A stretch of DNA of 64,000 bases from JBCBSZ01 sp039185015 (GCA_039185015.1 JBCDAU010000008.1:92151-156150), one strand, 5' to 3'. Positions 48,948-58,842 are shown, counted from the stretch's first letter. Notes: generated from the letters alone by a model not told the origin. Numbers and translations: made by a program.

Positions 48948-50981
48948 GTGACCGAGAACGGCACGACGCAGACTCACGCGGCGTTCATCTGGTCGGTGGC
49001 GGACCTGCTGCGGGGGGACTACAAGCAGTCCGAGTACGGGCGGGTGATCCTGCCGCTCACGGTGCTGCGCCGGCTCGACTGTGTGCTCGACCCGGTGAAG
49101 GCCGACATGTTGGCCGAGCACGAGCGGCTCGCCGGTCGGGTCGACAACTTCGGCCCGGTGCTCGACCGGCTGACCGAGATCAAGGGGCTGTGGAACACCT
49201 CCCGGTTCGATCTGCCGAAGCTGCTCGACGATCCGGACAACCTCGCCGACAACCTGCGGGCCTACATCCACGGCTTCTCGCCCAAGGCCCGCGACATCCT
49301 CGACAAGTTCGACTTCCCCGCCCAGATCGCCCGGCTCGACAAGGCCAAGCTGCTGTATCTGGTGGTGTCGAAGTTCGCCGAGGTCGAGCTGCACCCCGAC
49401 CGGGTGTCGAACATCGAGATGGGCTACCTCTACGAGGAGCTGATCCGCCGCTTCTCGGAGCTGTCGAACGAGACGGCCGGTGAGCACTTCACACCCCGTG
49501 AGGTGATCGGCCTGATGGTGGAGCTGCTCTTCGCCGAGGACGACGAGCTGCTCCGCAAGCCCGGCATCGTCAAGACCCTGTTCGACCCGGCGTGTGGCAC
49601 GGGCGGCATGTTGTCGGTGGCCGAGGACCGGCTCCGCCAGCTCAACCCCGACGCGCGCCTCGAGGTCTACGGCCAGGAGCTCAACGACGAGACCTACGCC
49701 GTGTGCCGGTCCGACATGATGCTCAAGGGCCAGGATGCGTCGAACATCGCATCGGGCAACTCGTTCTCCGAGGACGGCCACCACGGCGCCCGGTTCGACT
49801 ACCTGCTCGCCAACCCGCCCTTCGGTGTGGAGTGGAAGAAGGTCAAGGACGAGGTGATCGCCGAGCACGAGCAGCTCGGCTTCGCCGGCCGATTCGGTGC
49901 GGGCACACCCCGCATCAACGACGGCAGCTTCCTGTTCCTCCAGCACATGATCTCGAAGATGAAGACACCCGAGCAGGGCGGGTCCCGGCTGGCGATCGTC
50001 TTCAACGGGTCACCACTGTTCACCGGCGCAGCCGGGTCGGGCGAGTCCGAGATCCGACGCTGGATCATCGAGAACGACTGGCTCGAAGCGGTCGTGGCCC
50101 TGCCGGACCAGCTCTTCTACAACACCGGCATCTCCACCTACTTCTGGATCGTCACCAACCGCAAGACCCCGAACCGCCGGGGCCAGGTGCAGCTCATCGA
50201 CGCCCGAGACAGCTTCACCAAGATGCGAAAGAGCCTCGGCGAGAAGCGCAAGGAGGTGGCCGAGGATCAGGTGGCCGAGATCGTCCGCCTGTACGGCAAC
50301 TTCGACCACCAGGAGAGCGAGGCCGACGAGGCCCGGGTGAAGATCTTCCCCAACGAGTCGTTCGGCTTCCTTCGCATCACCGTCGAGCGTCCGCTCCGGC
50401 TCCGGTGGGAGGTCACCGACGACACCATCGAGGCCCTGAAGGAGGACAAGAAGTTCGCCAAGCTCGACGAGCCCGCCCAGGCGACCATCGTCGACCGAGT
50501 GCGCGACCTTGCCGGCCCGATTCCGGGCCAGGCCCTGACCGAGGCGGTCCGTCTGGCGATGTCCGACGCCGGAGTGAAGGGCAAGCCGCTCCAGACGGCA
50601 ATCGTGGACGCCTTCGCCGTGTCCGATCCCGAGGCTGAGGTCTTCACGGACGAGAAGGGCAACCCCGAGCCCGACTCGAACCTTCGCGACAACGAGAACG
50701 TCCCGCTCCCGCCCGACCGGGTCCGCTACGAACCCGACCCCGCCGAGCGCCTCGCCACCGACACCTACGTCAAGGCCGTCGAGCAGTACGCCGAGGCGGA
50801 GGTGCACCCGTACGTCCCCGACGCCTGGGTTCATCACACCAAGACCAAGATCGGCTACGAGATCCCGTTGACGAGGCACTTCTACGTCTACACCCCGCCC
50901 CGCCCCCTCGAAGAGATCGATGCCGAGATCAAGCAACTCGAAACCGAGATCCAAGCCCTTCTCGCCGAGGTGACGGAGTGA
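48948..50981 (+). CDS. hsdM: type I restriction-modification system DNA methyltransferase (M subunit)
   Basis: 677 residues. The N-terminal HsdM helical domain (SVADLLRGDYKQSEYGRVILPLTVLRRLDCVL) is followed by GEHFTPREVIGLMVELL, SAM motif I FDPACGTGGMLSVAEDRL and motif IV NPPFGVEWK, the m6A catalytic signature. The tail ends in a coiled-coil helix (LEEIDAEIKQLETEIQALLAEV). GTG start, overlapped at its end by hsdS (GTGA). First gene of a tightly overlapping defence operon. Confidence 0.95.
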   Translation: MTENGTTQTHAAFIWSVADLLRGDYKQSEYGRVILPLTVLRRLDCVLDPVKADMLAEHERLAGRVDNFGPVLDRLTEIKGLWNTSRFDLPKLLDDPDNLADNLRAYIHGFSPKARDILDKFDFPAQIARLDKAKLLYLVVSKFAEVELHPDRVSNIEMGYLYEELIRRFSELSNETAGEHFTPREVIGLMVELLFAEDDELLRKPGIVKTLFDPACGTGGMLSVAEDRLRQLNPDARLEVYGQELNDETYAVCRSDMMLKGQDASNIASGNSFSEDGHHGARFDYLLANPPFGVEWKKVKDEVIAEHEQLGFAGRFGAGTPRINDGSFLFLQHMISKMKTPEQGGSRLAIVFNGSPLFTGAAGSGESEIRRWIIENDWLEAVVALPDQLFYNTGISTYFWIVTNRKTPNRRGQVQLIDARDSFTKMRKSLGEKRKEVAEDQVAEIVRLYGNFDHQESEADEARVKIFPNESFGFLRITVERPLRLRWEVTDDTIEALKEDKKFAKLDEPAQATIVDRVRDLAGPIPGQALTEAVRLAMSDAGVKGKPLQTAIVDAFAVSDPEAEVFTDEKGNPEPDSNLRDNENVPLPPDRVRYEPDPAERLATDTYVKAVEQYAEAEVHPYVPDAWVHHTKTKIGYEIPLTRHFYVYTPPRPLEEIDAEIKQLETEIQALLAEVTE

Positions 50982-52177
50982 GCGTCGTCACAAGTCTGCT
51001 GGATCGAACGGGCTGGGAGGTGACCCCCTTCGGACGGTTGACCCGCCGGTCGAAGGAAGCGGGACGGCCTGACTTCGCACCGTTGTCGGTTTTTCTAGAT
51101 GCCGGCGTGGTGCCCCGGTCCGACCGCGAGGACAACCACAACCGACTGGGCGCGGACCTTTCGAACTATCTCGTGGTCCGCCCTGATGACATCGTCTTCA
51201 ACAAGCTGCGGACCTGGCAAGGCGGATTGGGCGTGTCGAAGCACACGGGCATCGTGAGTCCGGCCTACTTCGTCTGCCGCCCGAACGAAGCGATCGATGC
51301 GCGGTACTACCACTACTTGCTCCGGTCGAGTGTCTATCTGGCAGAGCTCACCCGTTTGTCGAAGTTCATGCCACCGTCGCAGTTCGACATTGGGTGGGAG
51401 GACCTGCGCGACCTACCTGTGCCACAACCGCCGCTGGCCGAGCAGCGGGCGATCGCCGACTACCTGGACGCCGAAACCGCCCGCATCGACGCCCTGATCG
51501 CCAAGAAGCAACAACTCATCCACCTCCTCGAAGAGCGCATCGTTGCCTTGATCGACGAGACGTGCGTCGGTAGGGACATCACGCTCCGACGAGCCATTGA
51601 GCGCTTCGTGGACTATCGCGGCGCCACGCCGGACAAGACTTCTGACGGCGTTCCTTTGCTAACGGCGACTCACATCAAGAGTGGCTCGATTGACCATTCA
51701 CTCGAGCCTGTCTTCCTGCATCACGAAACGTACGAGAGCTGGATGCGGCGTGGATTCCCGAGGCGCGGAGACGTGCTACTGACGATGGAGGCACCGCTTG
51801 GCGAGGTCGCGCAGATCGATAGTGAGCAGGTCGCGCTAGCTCAGCGTTTGATGCTGTTGAAGCCCCTCCGTGAGCTTTGTGAGCCCGACTATCTCGCCTA
51901 CGCCTTCCGCTCGACGGTCATGCAGGAGAGGCTCCGCTCGCATGCGACTGGGTCGACCGCACTCGGAATCAAGGCGGACCGACTGAAGGGTCTGCCGTTA
52001 CCGCTGCCGGGCCTCACTCAGCAGAGCGAAGCGGTTGGGGTCCTTCGTAGAGCTGAGGAAGTCAAGAGCAGCAGCGTGGCCTGCCTACAGGATCAAGTCG
52101 ACCTCCTTGCCGAGCGGCGGCAGGCGTTGATCACGGCTACTGTGACTGGTGAGTTCCTTGTGCCGGGGGCGGCGTGA
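50978..52177 (+). CDS. hsdS: type I restriction-modification specificity subunit
   Basis: 399 residues with two target-recognition domains. TRD1 ends in LPVPQPPLAEQRAIADYLDAETARIDALIAKKQQLIHLLEERI, the central conserved helix. TRD2 (from ~200: ERFVDYRGATPDK..) ends in the second spacer helix (LLAERRQALITATVTGEF). The HsdS pair sets the bipartite DNA target. TRD2 DNA looks less GC-rich and less biased in codon use than its neighbours, as expected for shuffled specificity genes. GTGA overlaps on both sides. Confidence 0.93.
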   Translation: MSVVTSLLDRTGWEVTPFGRLTRRSKEAGRPDFAPLSVFLDAGVVPRSDREDNHNRLGADLSNYLVVRPDDIVFNKLRTWQGGLGVSKHTGIVSPAYFVCRPNEAIDARYYHYLLRSSVYLAELTRLSKFMPPSQFDIGWEDLRDLPVPQPPLAEQRAIADYLDAETARIDALIAKKQQLIHLLEERIVALIDETCVGRDITLRRAIERFVDYRGATPDKTSDGVPLLTATHIKSGSIDHSLEPVFLHHETYESWMRRGFPRRGDVLLTMEAPLGEVAQIDSEQVALAQRLMLLKPLRELCEPDYLAYAFRSTVMQERLRSHATGSTALGIKADRLKGLPLPLPGLTQQSEAVGVLRRAEEVKSSSVACLQDQVDLLAERRQALITATVTGEFLVPGAA

Positions 52178-53043
52178 TTGGGCAGCCGTACGTCATCACG
52201 ATCCTCGTGACCGCTGGTTACCCGGACGGGGTGCGCATGGTCGAGAAGTCGAACTGGACTGGCCGCGGGACGGTGTTCGCTCGACCCGATCTGGCGGTCG
52301 CAGCGGAGCAGGGGTCGGCGTCGCCCGGTGTCTACGTGCCGCTCGGCGATGACCCGAGCGACGACGTCGAAACGCAGGTCAACGTCGGCCAGGCCGAGGA
52401 CGTCAGCGTCCGGCTACGGCAGCACGTCAAGGACGATGCGAAGGACTGGTGGCGGACGACGATCGTCTTCCAGTCGGGCAACCAGTCGCTGAACCGGGCG
52501 CACATCTCGTTCTTGGAGTCCGAACTGGTTCGCCTGGCCACCGAGGCTCGGCGGGTCAACGTCGCCAACGGCAACCAGCCGAGCACGCCGCACATGGCGG
52601 CCGTCGACCATGCCGTGGCCAGTGGCTTCCTCGGGGAGATGCTCGCCATCTTCCCGATGATCGGCGTCGACGCCTTCGAGCGACCAGCACCGACGACCTC
52701 GGTCGAGCGCCGCTACTTCCTCGGTGAGCGCGACTCCTCTGGCGAAGGCGTCGTCAGGTCGGAGGGGTTCCTCGTCTTCGCCGGTGCGGACGCCCGTATC
52801 GACACCGCGCCGTCGTTCCCCAGGAGCCGTGAACGTCTACGGCAGCGGCTGCAGGACAACGGCCGGCTCGTCGAGAAGGGCGGCCAACTCGTGCTCGCCG
52901 AGGACGTGCTGTTCCGGTCGCCGTCCGCCGCTGCGGGGTTCCTCACTGGTGGCTCGATCAACGGGCGGGAAGTATGGCGGGACAAGAACGGCGTGACGCT
53001 CAAACAGCACCAGATCGACGAGGTGGGAGCGCAGGACGTATGA
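52174..53043 (+). CDS. GIY-YIG nuclease with DUF4357
   Basis: 289 residues. GVYVPLGDDP..QVNVGQAEDVSVRLRQH is the GIY-YIG core (GVYV..VGQAED with the catalytic Arg in RLRQH), and NRAHISFLESELVRLA supplies the later Glu. The C-terminal SEGFLVFAGADARI, LVLAEDVLFRSPSAAAGFLTGGSINGREVWRD is DUF4357. Sits between hsdS and hsdR with 4-bp overlaps on both sides, so it is a true member of the RM operon, perhaps an accessory nuclease. The N-terminal ~40 residues are unassigned. Confidence 0.85.
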   Translation: MIGQPYVITILVTAGYPDGVRMVEKSNWTGRGTVFARPDLAVAAEQGSASPGVYVPLGDDPSDDVETQVNVGQAEDVSVRLRQHVKDDAKDWWRTTIVFQSGNQSLNRAHISFLESELVRLATEARRVNVANGNQPSTPHMAAVDHAVASGFLGEMLAIFPMIGVDAFERPAPTTSVERRYFLGERDSSGEGVVRSEGFLVFAGADARIDTAPSFPRSRERLRQRLQDNGRLVEKGGQLVLAEDVLFRSPSAAAGFLTGGSINGREVWRDKNGVTLKQHQIDEVGAQDV

Positions 53044-56000
53044 GCGGGCCGTCGGAGAAGGGGTTCGAGGATGCGATCAGCGAGTCGCTCGTCGGGTCGG
53101 GTGGCTACCTCGGGCCGGTGAAGGTCGGGCTCGCCCAGGGCCAGCCCCGTGACCTCGACCCCGTCACTGGGATCGACACCTGCGAGCTGTTCCAGTTCAT
53201 CGGCACCACCCAGCACGACGAGTGGGAGAAGGTGCTGCGCTCTCACGGGTCACCCGCCGAGGCGCAGCGAGCCTTCGTCGACCGGCTGGTCAAGGAGCTC
53301 GACAAGCGGGGCACCGTCGACGTGCTCCGTCACGGGCTCACCTACGCCGGGCACGAGAAGGCCGAGATCAGACTCGCCCACTTCCGTCCGGCCTCCGGCC
53401 TCAACCCCGAGCTGGAAGCTCGCTACCAGGCCAACCTGCTGACGGTCATGCGCCAGGTGCCCTACGAGCACGGCAGCAACAAGACGCTCGACCTCACACT
53501 GTTCCTCAACGGCATCCCCGTCGCCACGGCCGAGCTGAAGACACCGCTCACCAACCAGACCTACAAGCACTCCATCGAGCAGTACCGCACCGACCGCGAC
53601 CCGAAGGCCCCGCTGCTGCGTCACGCCGTGGTGCACTTCGCTGTCGACACCGAACAGGTCTTCATGACCACCGGGCTGACCGGCAAGACGACACGCTTCC
53701 TTCCCTTCAACCGGGGCCACGACCTCGGGGCCGGTAACCCGCCTCGGGACGGCTACCGCACCAGCTACCTGTGGGAAGAGGTCTGGCAGCGAGACGCCTG
53801 GCTCGACCTGCTCCACCGGTTCGTCCACACCGGCGAAGAGCCCGACACCGCCAAGAAGTTCACGATCTTCCCCCGCTACCACCAGTGGGACGCCGTTCTC
53901 CGGCTCGAAGCCCACGCTCGAGACCATGGTGCCGGGCACTCGTACCTCGTGCAGCACTCGGCCGGGTCGGGCAAGTCCAACACGATCGCCTGGCTCGCCC
54001 ACCGGCTCTCGTCGCTGCATGCCGCCGACGAGAAGGTGTTCGACAGGATCGTCGTCATCACCGACCGGGTCGTGCTCGACCGCCAGCTCCAGGACACGAT
54101 CTACCAGTTCGAACACGCCCACGGTGTGGTCGAGAAGATCGACGAGGACTCCGCCCAGCTCGCCGCCGCCCTCACGGGTGAACGGGCCCGCATCATCATC
54201 ACGACCCTCCAGAAGTTCCCCTACGTGATGCGCCACGTCGAGGAGCTGAAGCAGCGCCGGTACGCCGTCATCGTCGACGAAGCACACTCCTCCCAGACCG
54301 GCGATGCCGCCAAGGAGATGAAGAAGGTCCTCGGCGCACCGACCGACCCGGCTGCCGAACTGCAGGCTGCGGAGGCGGCCGAGGCCGGGGTGGTCGACGA
54401 GGTGCCCGACTCGGTACTCGACGCCCTCGCCGACGAGGTGGCCGCCCGGGGCCGGCAGGCCAACCTGTCGTTCTTCGCCTTCACGGCGACGCCGAAGGGC
54501 CGCACCCTCGAACTGTTCGGCCAGAAGAACCCGAACACCGACAAGTTCGAGCCCTTCCACCTCTACTCGATGCGTCAGGCCATCCAGGAGGGCTTCATCC
54601 TCGACGTCCTGGCCAGTTACGTCACCTACGACACGTTCTTCAAGATCGAGAAGGCGGTCGCCGACGACCCCGAGTTCGAGACCGCCCGCGCCCGCAGCGC
54701 CATCGCCCGGTTCGTGTCGCTGCACGAGACCAATCTCGCTCAGCGGGCCGAGGTGATCGTCGAGCACTTCCGCCAGCACGTCGCCCACCGGATCGCCGGC
54801 CAGGCCAAGGCGATGGTGGTCACGGCGTCCCGGCTGCATGCGCTCCGCTACAAGCAGGCGCTCGACAAGTACTGCGCAGAGCACGGCATCGGCGACGTGA
54901 ACACGCTCGTCGCGTTCTCCGGGTCGTTGGAGGTCGACGGCGAGGAGCTGACCGAGTCGAAGGTGAACGGCTTCCCGGACTCGCAGACGCCAGCGGAGTT
55001 CGACACCGACGCATGGCAGATCCTGGTGGTCGCCGAGAAGTATCAGACCGGGTTCGACCAGCCGAAGCTCTACGCGATGTACGTCGACAAGACCCTCACC
55101 GGGTTGGCGGCGGTGCAGACGCTGTCTCGGCTCAACCGCACCCGGGCCGAGAAGACCGGGACGTTCGTGCTCGACTTCCGCAACTCGGTCGACGACATCC
55201 AGAACGCGTTCGAGCCCTGGTACGCGCACACGGTCGCGCCCGCCACCGACCCGCACCTGCTCTACGACACACACGCGGAACTCGGGCCGTTCGGCGTGCT
55301 CGCTTATGAGGAGATCGAGACCGTCGTCGGGCTGCTGCTCGCCGACGCCGACAAGCACCACGAGCGCATCAACGGTGGCTTGCAGCCGGCGGTCGACCGC
55401 TTCTCGGCGCTCGACGAGGACGAACAGGACTTGTTCCGGGATGCTCTCACCCGGTTCGTGCGGATCTATGCGTTCCTATCGCAGGTGGTGTCGTTCACCG
55501 ACGTGAAGCTGGAGCGGGACTACATGTTCTGCCGAGCGCTGAGCCGCCTGATCCAACGAGAGCCGGGCTCGGGGGTGGACCTCGGCGATGCTGTCGAGCT
55601 GACCCACCTGGCGATGGAGAAGACCTTCGAGGGCGATGGCTCGTTCGACACCGACTCCGGTGAGGTCGTCACCATCTACGGCGGCACCGGGCCACGGCAC
55701 GACCCCGACGAGGAACCGCTCTCGGAGATCATCCGCAAGATCAACGAGCGCTTCGGGGTGAACATCTCCGAGACGGACCGGCTGTTCACCGACCAGGTCG
55801 CCGAGGATCTGGTCGCCGATCCACGGGTGCAGGTCGAGGCGGGCGCCAACGACGAGGCGTCGTTCGCCGTCGGCTTCGACTCGACGTGGGTCGGCGCCAT
55901 GACCGGCCGGCTCGACTCGAATCAGGAGTTCGCCTTCCAGCTGCTCGACAACACCGAGCTGCGAGACCAGCTCGTGCAGCAGTACCTGCCCGAGGTCTAT

Positions 56001-56558
56001 CGGCAGGCGCGCGTTGCTCGTCAGCGGACGTGCCCGATCGGCGAGCTGATCGGCCCGGACCGGGAAGACCGGTTCCTCGAGTACAAGTCAACGATGCGGT
56101 GGGACGTGGTGAAGGGCGGCAAGGCCAGGTATCTCGAAGACGCCGTCGTGAAGACCATCGCCGGCTTCGCCAACTCACCGTACGGCGGGACGCTGCTGGT
56201 CGGTGTGACCGACGACGGCGACATCCACGGCCTGGAGGACGACTACGGCACGTTCTCGAAGCGTGGCGAGCGCGGCGACCACGACCTCTGGGGCCAGCAC
56301 CTCAAGAACCTGCTCGATCGGCTCGGCAAGTCGGCAGCCACGCTCGTCGACTGGGAGTTCTTCACCATCGACGGCAAGGACATCGCCCGGGTTTCGGTCG
56401 ACCCGTCGGACCACCCGGTCTACGACTCCAAGGGCGGCGACGACGTCTTCTGGTACCGCTTCCCGGTCAGCACCGAAGCCGTCGCCGACGAAACCGAACG
56501 CAACCGCATCATCGCCCGCCGGTGGGGCTCCCGTCCGAGCAACGAGGAGCGCGCCTGA
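53040..56558 (+). CDS. hsdR: type I restriction endonuclease R subunit with C-terminal Schlafen/AlbA_2 domain
   Basis: 1172 residues from ATG 53040 (ATGA overlap). N-terminal nuclease: TLDLTLFLNGIPVATAELK (PD-(D/E)XK). SF2 motor: HSAGSGKSNTIAWLA (motif I), VVITDRVVLDRQL, VDEAHSSQ (DEAH), FTATPKGRT, and VVAEKYQTGFDQPKL with LSRLNRT (motifs V/VI). After a helical domain, residues ~1000-1172 are an AlbA_2/Schlafen-type domain: DRFLEYKSTMRWDVV, KTIAGFANSPYGGTLLVGVTDDGDIHGLEDDY, FYRFPVST-like end. Most HsdR proteins end about 150 residues earlier; the appended domain is the notable feature. Confidence 0.93.
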   Translation: MSGPSEKGFEDAISESLVGSGGYLGPVKVGLAQGQPRDLDPVTGIDTCELFQFIGTTQHDEWEKVLRSHGSPAEAQRAFVDRLVKELDKRGTVDVLRHGLTYAGHEKAEIRLAHFRPASGLNPELEARYQANLLTVMRQVPYEHGSNKTLDLTLFLNGIPVATAELKTPLTNQTYKHSIEQYRTDRDPKAPLLRHAVVHFAVDTEQVFMTTGLTGKTTRFLPFNRGHDLGAGNPPRDGYRTSYLWEEVWQRDAWLDLLHRFVHTGEEPDTAKKFTIFPRYHQWDAVLRLEAHARDHGAGHSYLVQHSAGSGKSNTIAWLAHRLSSLHAADEKVFDRIVVITDRVVLDRQLQDTIYQFEHAHGVVEKIDEDSAQLAAALTGERARIIITTLQKFPYVMRHVEELKQRRYAVIVDEAHSSQTGDAAKEMKKVLGAPTDPAAELQAAEAAEAGVVDEVPDSVLDALADEVAARGRQANLSFFAFTATPKGRTLELFGQKNPNTDKFEPFHLYSMRQAIQEGFILDVLASYVTYDTFFKIEKAVADDPEFETARARSAIARFVSLHETNLAQRAEVIVEHFRQHVAHRIAGQAKAMVVTASRLHALRYKQALDKYCAEHGIGDVNTLVAFSGSLEVDGEELTESKVNGFPDSQTPAEFDTDAWQILVVAEKYQTGFDQPKLYAMYVDKTLTGLAAVQTLSRLNRTRAEKTGTFVLDFRNSVDDIQNAFEPWYAHTVAPATDPHLLYDTHAELGPFGVLAYEEIETVVGLLLADADKHHERINGGLQPAVDRFSALDEDEQDLFRDALTRFVRIYAFLSQVVSFTDVKLERDYMFCRALSRLIQREPGSGVDLGDAVELTHLAMEKTFEGDGSFDTDSGEVVTIYGGTGPRHDPDEEPLSEIIRKINERFGVNISETDRLFTDQVAEDLVADPRVQVEAGANDEASFAVGFDSTWVGAMTGRLDSNQEFAFQLLDNTELRDQLVQQYLPEVYRQARVARQRTCPIGELIGPDREDRFLEYKSTMRWDVVKGGKARYLEDAVVKTIAGFANSPYGGTLLVGVTDDGDIHGLEDDYGTFSKRGERGDHDLWGQHLKNLLDRLGKSAATLVDWEFFTIDGKDIARVSVDPSDHPVYDSKGGDDVFWYRFPVSTEAVADETERNRIIARRWGSRPSNEERA

Positions 56559-57655
56559 TGCCCACCGAGATGGCGATCTGGCGGATGAGCTCGGCCGGCC
56601 CAACCCGGCTCACGCCGTCGCAACTCAGCCTCGAGGAGCGGCTCGAGGACATGCTCGTCGACGACCCCTTGATGACAGGCACCGACTTGCTCGTCATCGG
56701 ACGACAGGTCCGCACTGACTTCGGAGGATTCATTGACGTCCTCGCCCTCGACAGCGACGGCCGAATACACGTCCTCGAACTGAAGCGTGACCGAACGCCA
56801 CGTGACGTCGTCGCCCAGACCCTCGACTACGGGTCCTGGGTTCGAGGGCTGAGCCTCGACGATCTGGAGCAGATCTTCTCCGATCGAGTCGGCGGCGACT
56901 CCGAGTTGGACGCTTCGTTCGCAGACCGCTTCGACACCCCACTCCCCGATGTCGTGAACCTCGAGCAGCAGCTCACGATCGTGGCCTCCGAGCTCGACGA
57001 TGCTTCAGACCGCATCGTCGAGTACCTCGCAGAGAACTACGGCGTCCCCATCAACGCAGTCTTCTTCCGGTACTTCGAGGACGACGGGCGCGAGTACCTC
57101 GCCCGAACTTGGCTACTCGACCCGGCAGACGTCGAGGCACAGACGGCCAAGAAGTCCCGAACGAAGCGGCGACCGTGGAACGGACGGGACTTCTACGTCA
57201 TCCTCGGCAACACCGATGGAAGCACTCCCCGTTGGGACCTCGCTCGGCGCTACGGCCTGATCAGCGCTGGCGCTGGGTCTTGGTACACGAAGCCGTTGAG
57301 AAACCTCGTCCCAAGTGCCCGCGTCTTCGCCTACGTCGGAGGCGCAGGTTACGTCGGAGTCGGGCGAATCACCGGGACGACGATGCCGATGAGCGAGGCG
57401 AAGGTCGACGTCGACGGGGTGCCGACCCCAGTGATTGACCTGCCCAACCTCGATGCTCAGATGCGCGAACGAGCCGTCGACGACGACCCGGAGCTGACCG
57501 AGATGGTCGTGGCCGTGGAATGGCTCGAGACCAGACCGGTCGAAGAAGCCGTCAAGGAGGCTGGACTCTTCGCCTCGCAAGTGACCGTGTGCAAACTCCG
57601 GGACGATCACACCATCGAGACACTCGAAGCCGCGTTCAATGTCGTGGACGACTGA
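56558..57655 (+). CDS. NucS/DUF91-like PD-(D/E)XK endonuclease
   Basis: 365 residues. LSLEERLEDMLVDDPLM, GGFIDVLALDSDGRIHVLELKRDRTPRDVVAQTLDYGSWV gives E, D and ExK of the PD-(D/E)XK core as in the NucS/RecB-like DUF91 group. The C-terminal part (WNGRDFYVILGN, RVFAYVGGAGYVGVGRITG) resembles an EVE/PUA-like base-reading fold. Start overlaps the hsdR stop (TGATG), so it is part of the RM operon and may cut foreign or damaged DNA (inference). Confidence 0.85.
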   Translation: MPTEMAIWRMSSAGPTRLTPSQLSLEERLEDMLVDDPLMTGTDLLVIGRQVRTDFGGFIDVLALDSDGRIHVLELKRDRTPRDVVAQTLDYGSWVRGLSLDDLEQIFSDRVGGDSELDASFADRFDTPLPDVVNLEQQLTIVASELDDASDRIVEYLAENYGVPINAVFFRYFEDDGREYLARTWLLDPADVEAQTAKKSRTKRRPWNGRDFYVILGNTDGSTPRWDLARRYGLISAGAGSWYTKPLRNLVPSARVFAYVGGAGYVGVGRITGTTMPMSEAKVDVDGVPTPVIDLPNLDAQMRERAVDDDPELTEMVVAVEWLETRPVEEAVKEAGLFASQVTVCKLRDDHTIETLEAAFNVVDD

Positions 57656-57722
57656 CCCGGTGCGCCGGCTGTAGGCCGACTTCGCACAGAACGTGGCACG
57701 GCGCGCTGCCACAGCGCTCTCC

Positions 57723-57728
57723 TACTCT
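57723..57728 (+). promoter_or_regulatory. -10 box of a probable leaderless promoter
   Basis: TACTCT ends 7 bases before the GTG at 57736, restarting transcription after the RM operon for the DUF7662-nuclease/HNH genes. Confidence 0.45.
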
Positions 57729-57735
57729 TCGCGGT

Positions 57736-57858
57736 GTGGGCGGTGAGGTGGAGTCTGATGTCATGGCCTCGAGGGTCGGGCAGCTGATCGATCGGTGGGG
57801 TCGAGCCGCAGTTCTCGAAGCCGGCCTCGTACCATCGGTCGAGGCCTCAGGCTGCTGA
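57736..57858 (+). CDS. small protein of 40 aa upstream of the DUF7662 nuclease gene
   Basis: GTG 57736 opens a 40-codon frame (VGGEVESDVMASRVGQ, LIDRWGRAAVLEAGLVPSVE, ending ASGC). It starts 7 bases after a TACTCT -10 box and stops 2 bases before the ATG at 57861, so it could be a leaderless coupled leader gene. No family recognised. The upstream 57656-57722 stretch has nothing else. Confidence 0.4.
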   Translation: MGGEVESDVMASRVGQLIDRWGRAAVLEAGLVPSVEASGC

Positions 57859-57860
57859 CG

Positions 57861-58841
57861 ATGGCGACCAAGTACGCGCCCTTGGCTGCGTTCCTGCATC
57901 AGCGGACGGAGTCGTCGATTCGACTGACGTTCGCCCAGGTCGAGCGGATCCTGGGCTTCACCCTCCCCGAGTCGGCTCGCCGGTACCCGGCCTGGTGGGC
58001 GAACGGCGGAGTGCAGCCCGTGTCGCAGCAGTACGCCTGGCTCGAAGCGGGCTGGGAGACCTTCGGTCTCGATCTCAACGCCGCCACGATCAGCTTCCGT
58101 CGGACCGGCACGACCGAGACCCGGCAGCGTGGGCAAGCAGGCACGTGCCACCGCGACTTCGAGCTTGAGGAGACACCCGACCGACCGCTGGTCGGCCCCA
58201 TCCCCGTCGGTCCGCTCCTCGCCGAACTGGCAGCGCTGCGCCCGGTCTTTCACTCGGAGGCTGACTTCCAGCACGCCCTGGCCTGGCAAATCCGCGAACG
58301 GTGGCCAGCAGCCCGGATCCGCCTCGAGACCAGACCGCGACCACGGATCCACCTCGACCTTCTCGTTGTCCTCGACGGCGTTCGGCTCGCATTCGAACTC
58401 AAGTACCTCACGGCGCAGTGGCTTGGTGAGGTTGCCGGCGAGAGCTTCGACTTGCTCGGCCAAAGCGCACACGACATCTCGCGCTACGACGTGATCAAGG
58501 ACCTCGTGCGGCTGGAGACCTTCGTCGACGAGGGCTACGCCGACCTGGGATGGGGCATCACCCTTACCAACGACGTGGCGTACCTGCGTCCAGGCACGAA
58601 GTCCGACCCGATCGACGCTGCGTTCCGGCTCCACCACGGTCGGGAACTCCACGGTTCCCTGGAGCGGTCCGACCGTGCTGGAGACGGCACCACGAAGGGT
58701 CGCGAGGCGGCCCACACGCTGTCAGGCCGGTACATATGCGACTGGCGTCGTTATGGCGAGCTTCTCGGTGGCGACGGCGCCGGGCAGTTCTGGCACCTGT
58801 CGATGCCCGTGGTCGGCGTGCGTGGCGAGGCAGGGTCCTGA
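57861..58841 (+). CDS. DUF7662-like domain fused to PD-(D/E)XK nuclease-like domain
   Basis: 326 residues from ATG 57861. N-terminal KYAPLAAFLHQRTESSIRLTFAQVERILGFTLPESARRYPAWWANG is the DUF7662-type module (LPxSAxxyxxWWxN), thought to act in nucleic-acid-linked or defence contexts. The C-terminal HSEADFQHALAWQIRERWP, IHLDLLVVLDGVRLAFELKYLT supplies E, D and ExK of a nuclease core. Linked at 1-2 bp to the small ORF before and the HNH gene after. Exact activity unknown. Confidence 0.75.
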   Translation: MATKYAPLAAFLHQRTESSIRLTFAQVERILGFTLPESARRYPAWWANGGVQPVSQQYAWLEAGWETFGLDLNAATISFRRTGTTETRQRGQAGTCHRDFELEETPDRPLVGPIPVGPLLAELAALRPVFHSEADFQHALAWQIRERWPAARIRLETRPRPRIHLDLLVVLDGVRLAFELKYLTAQWLGEVAGESFDLLGQSAHDISRYDVIKDLVRLETFVDEGYADLGWGITLTNDVAYLRPGTKSDPIDAAFRLHHGRELHGSLERSDRAGDGTTKGREAAHTLSGRYICDWRRYGELLGGDGAGQFWHLSMPVVGVRGEAGS

Positions 58842-58842
58842 G

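Noticed and set aside
53250..55361. 703-codon minus-strand frame opposite hsdR
   Set aside because: Antisense shadow; the plus strand has all HsdR motifs.
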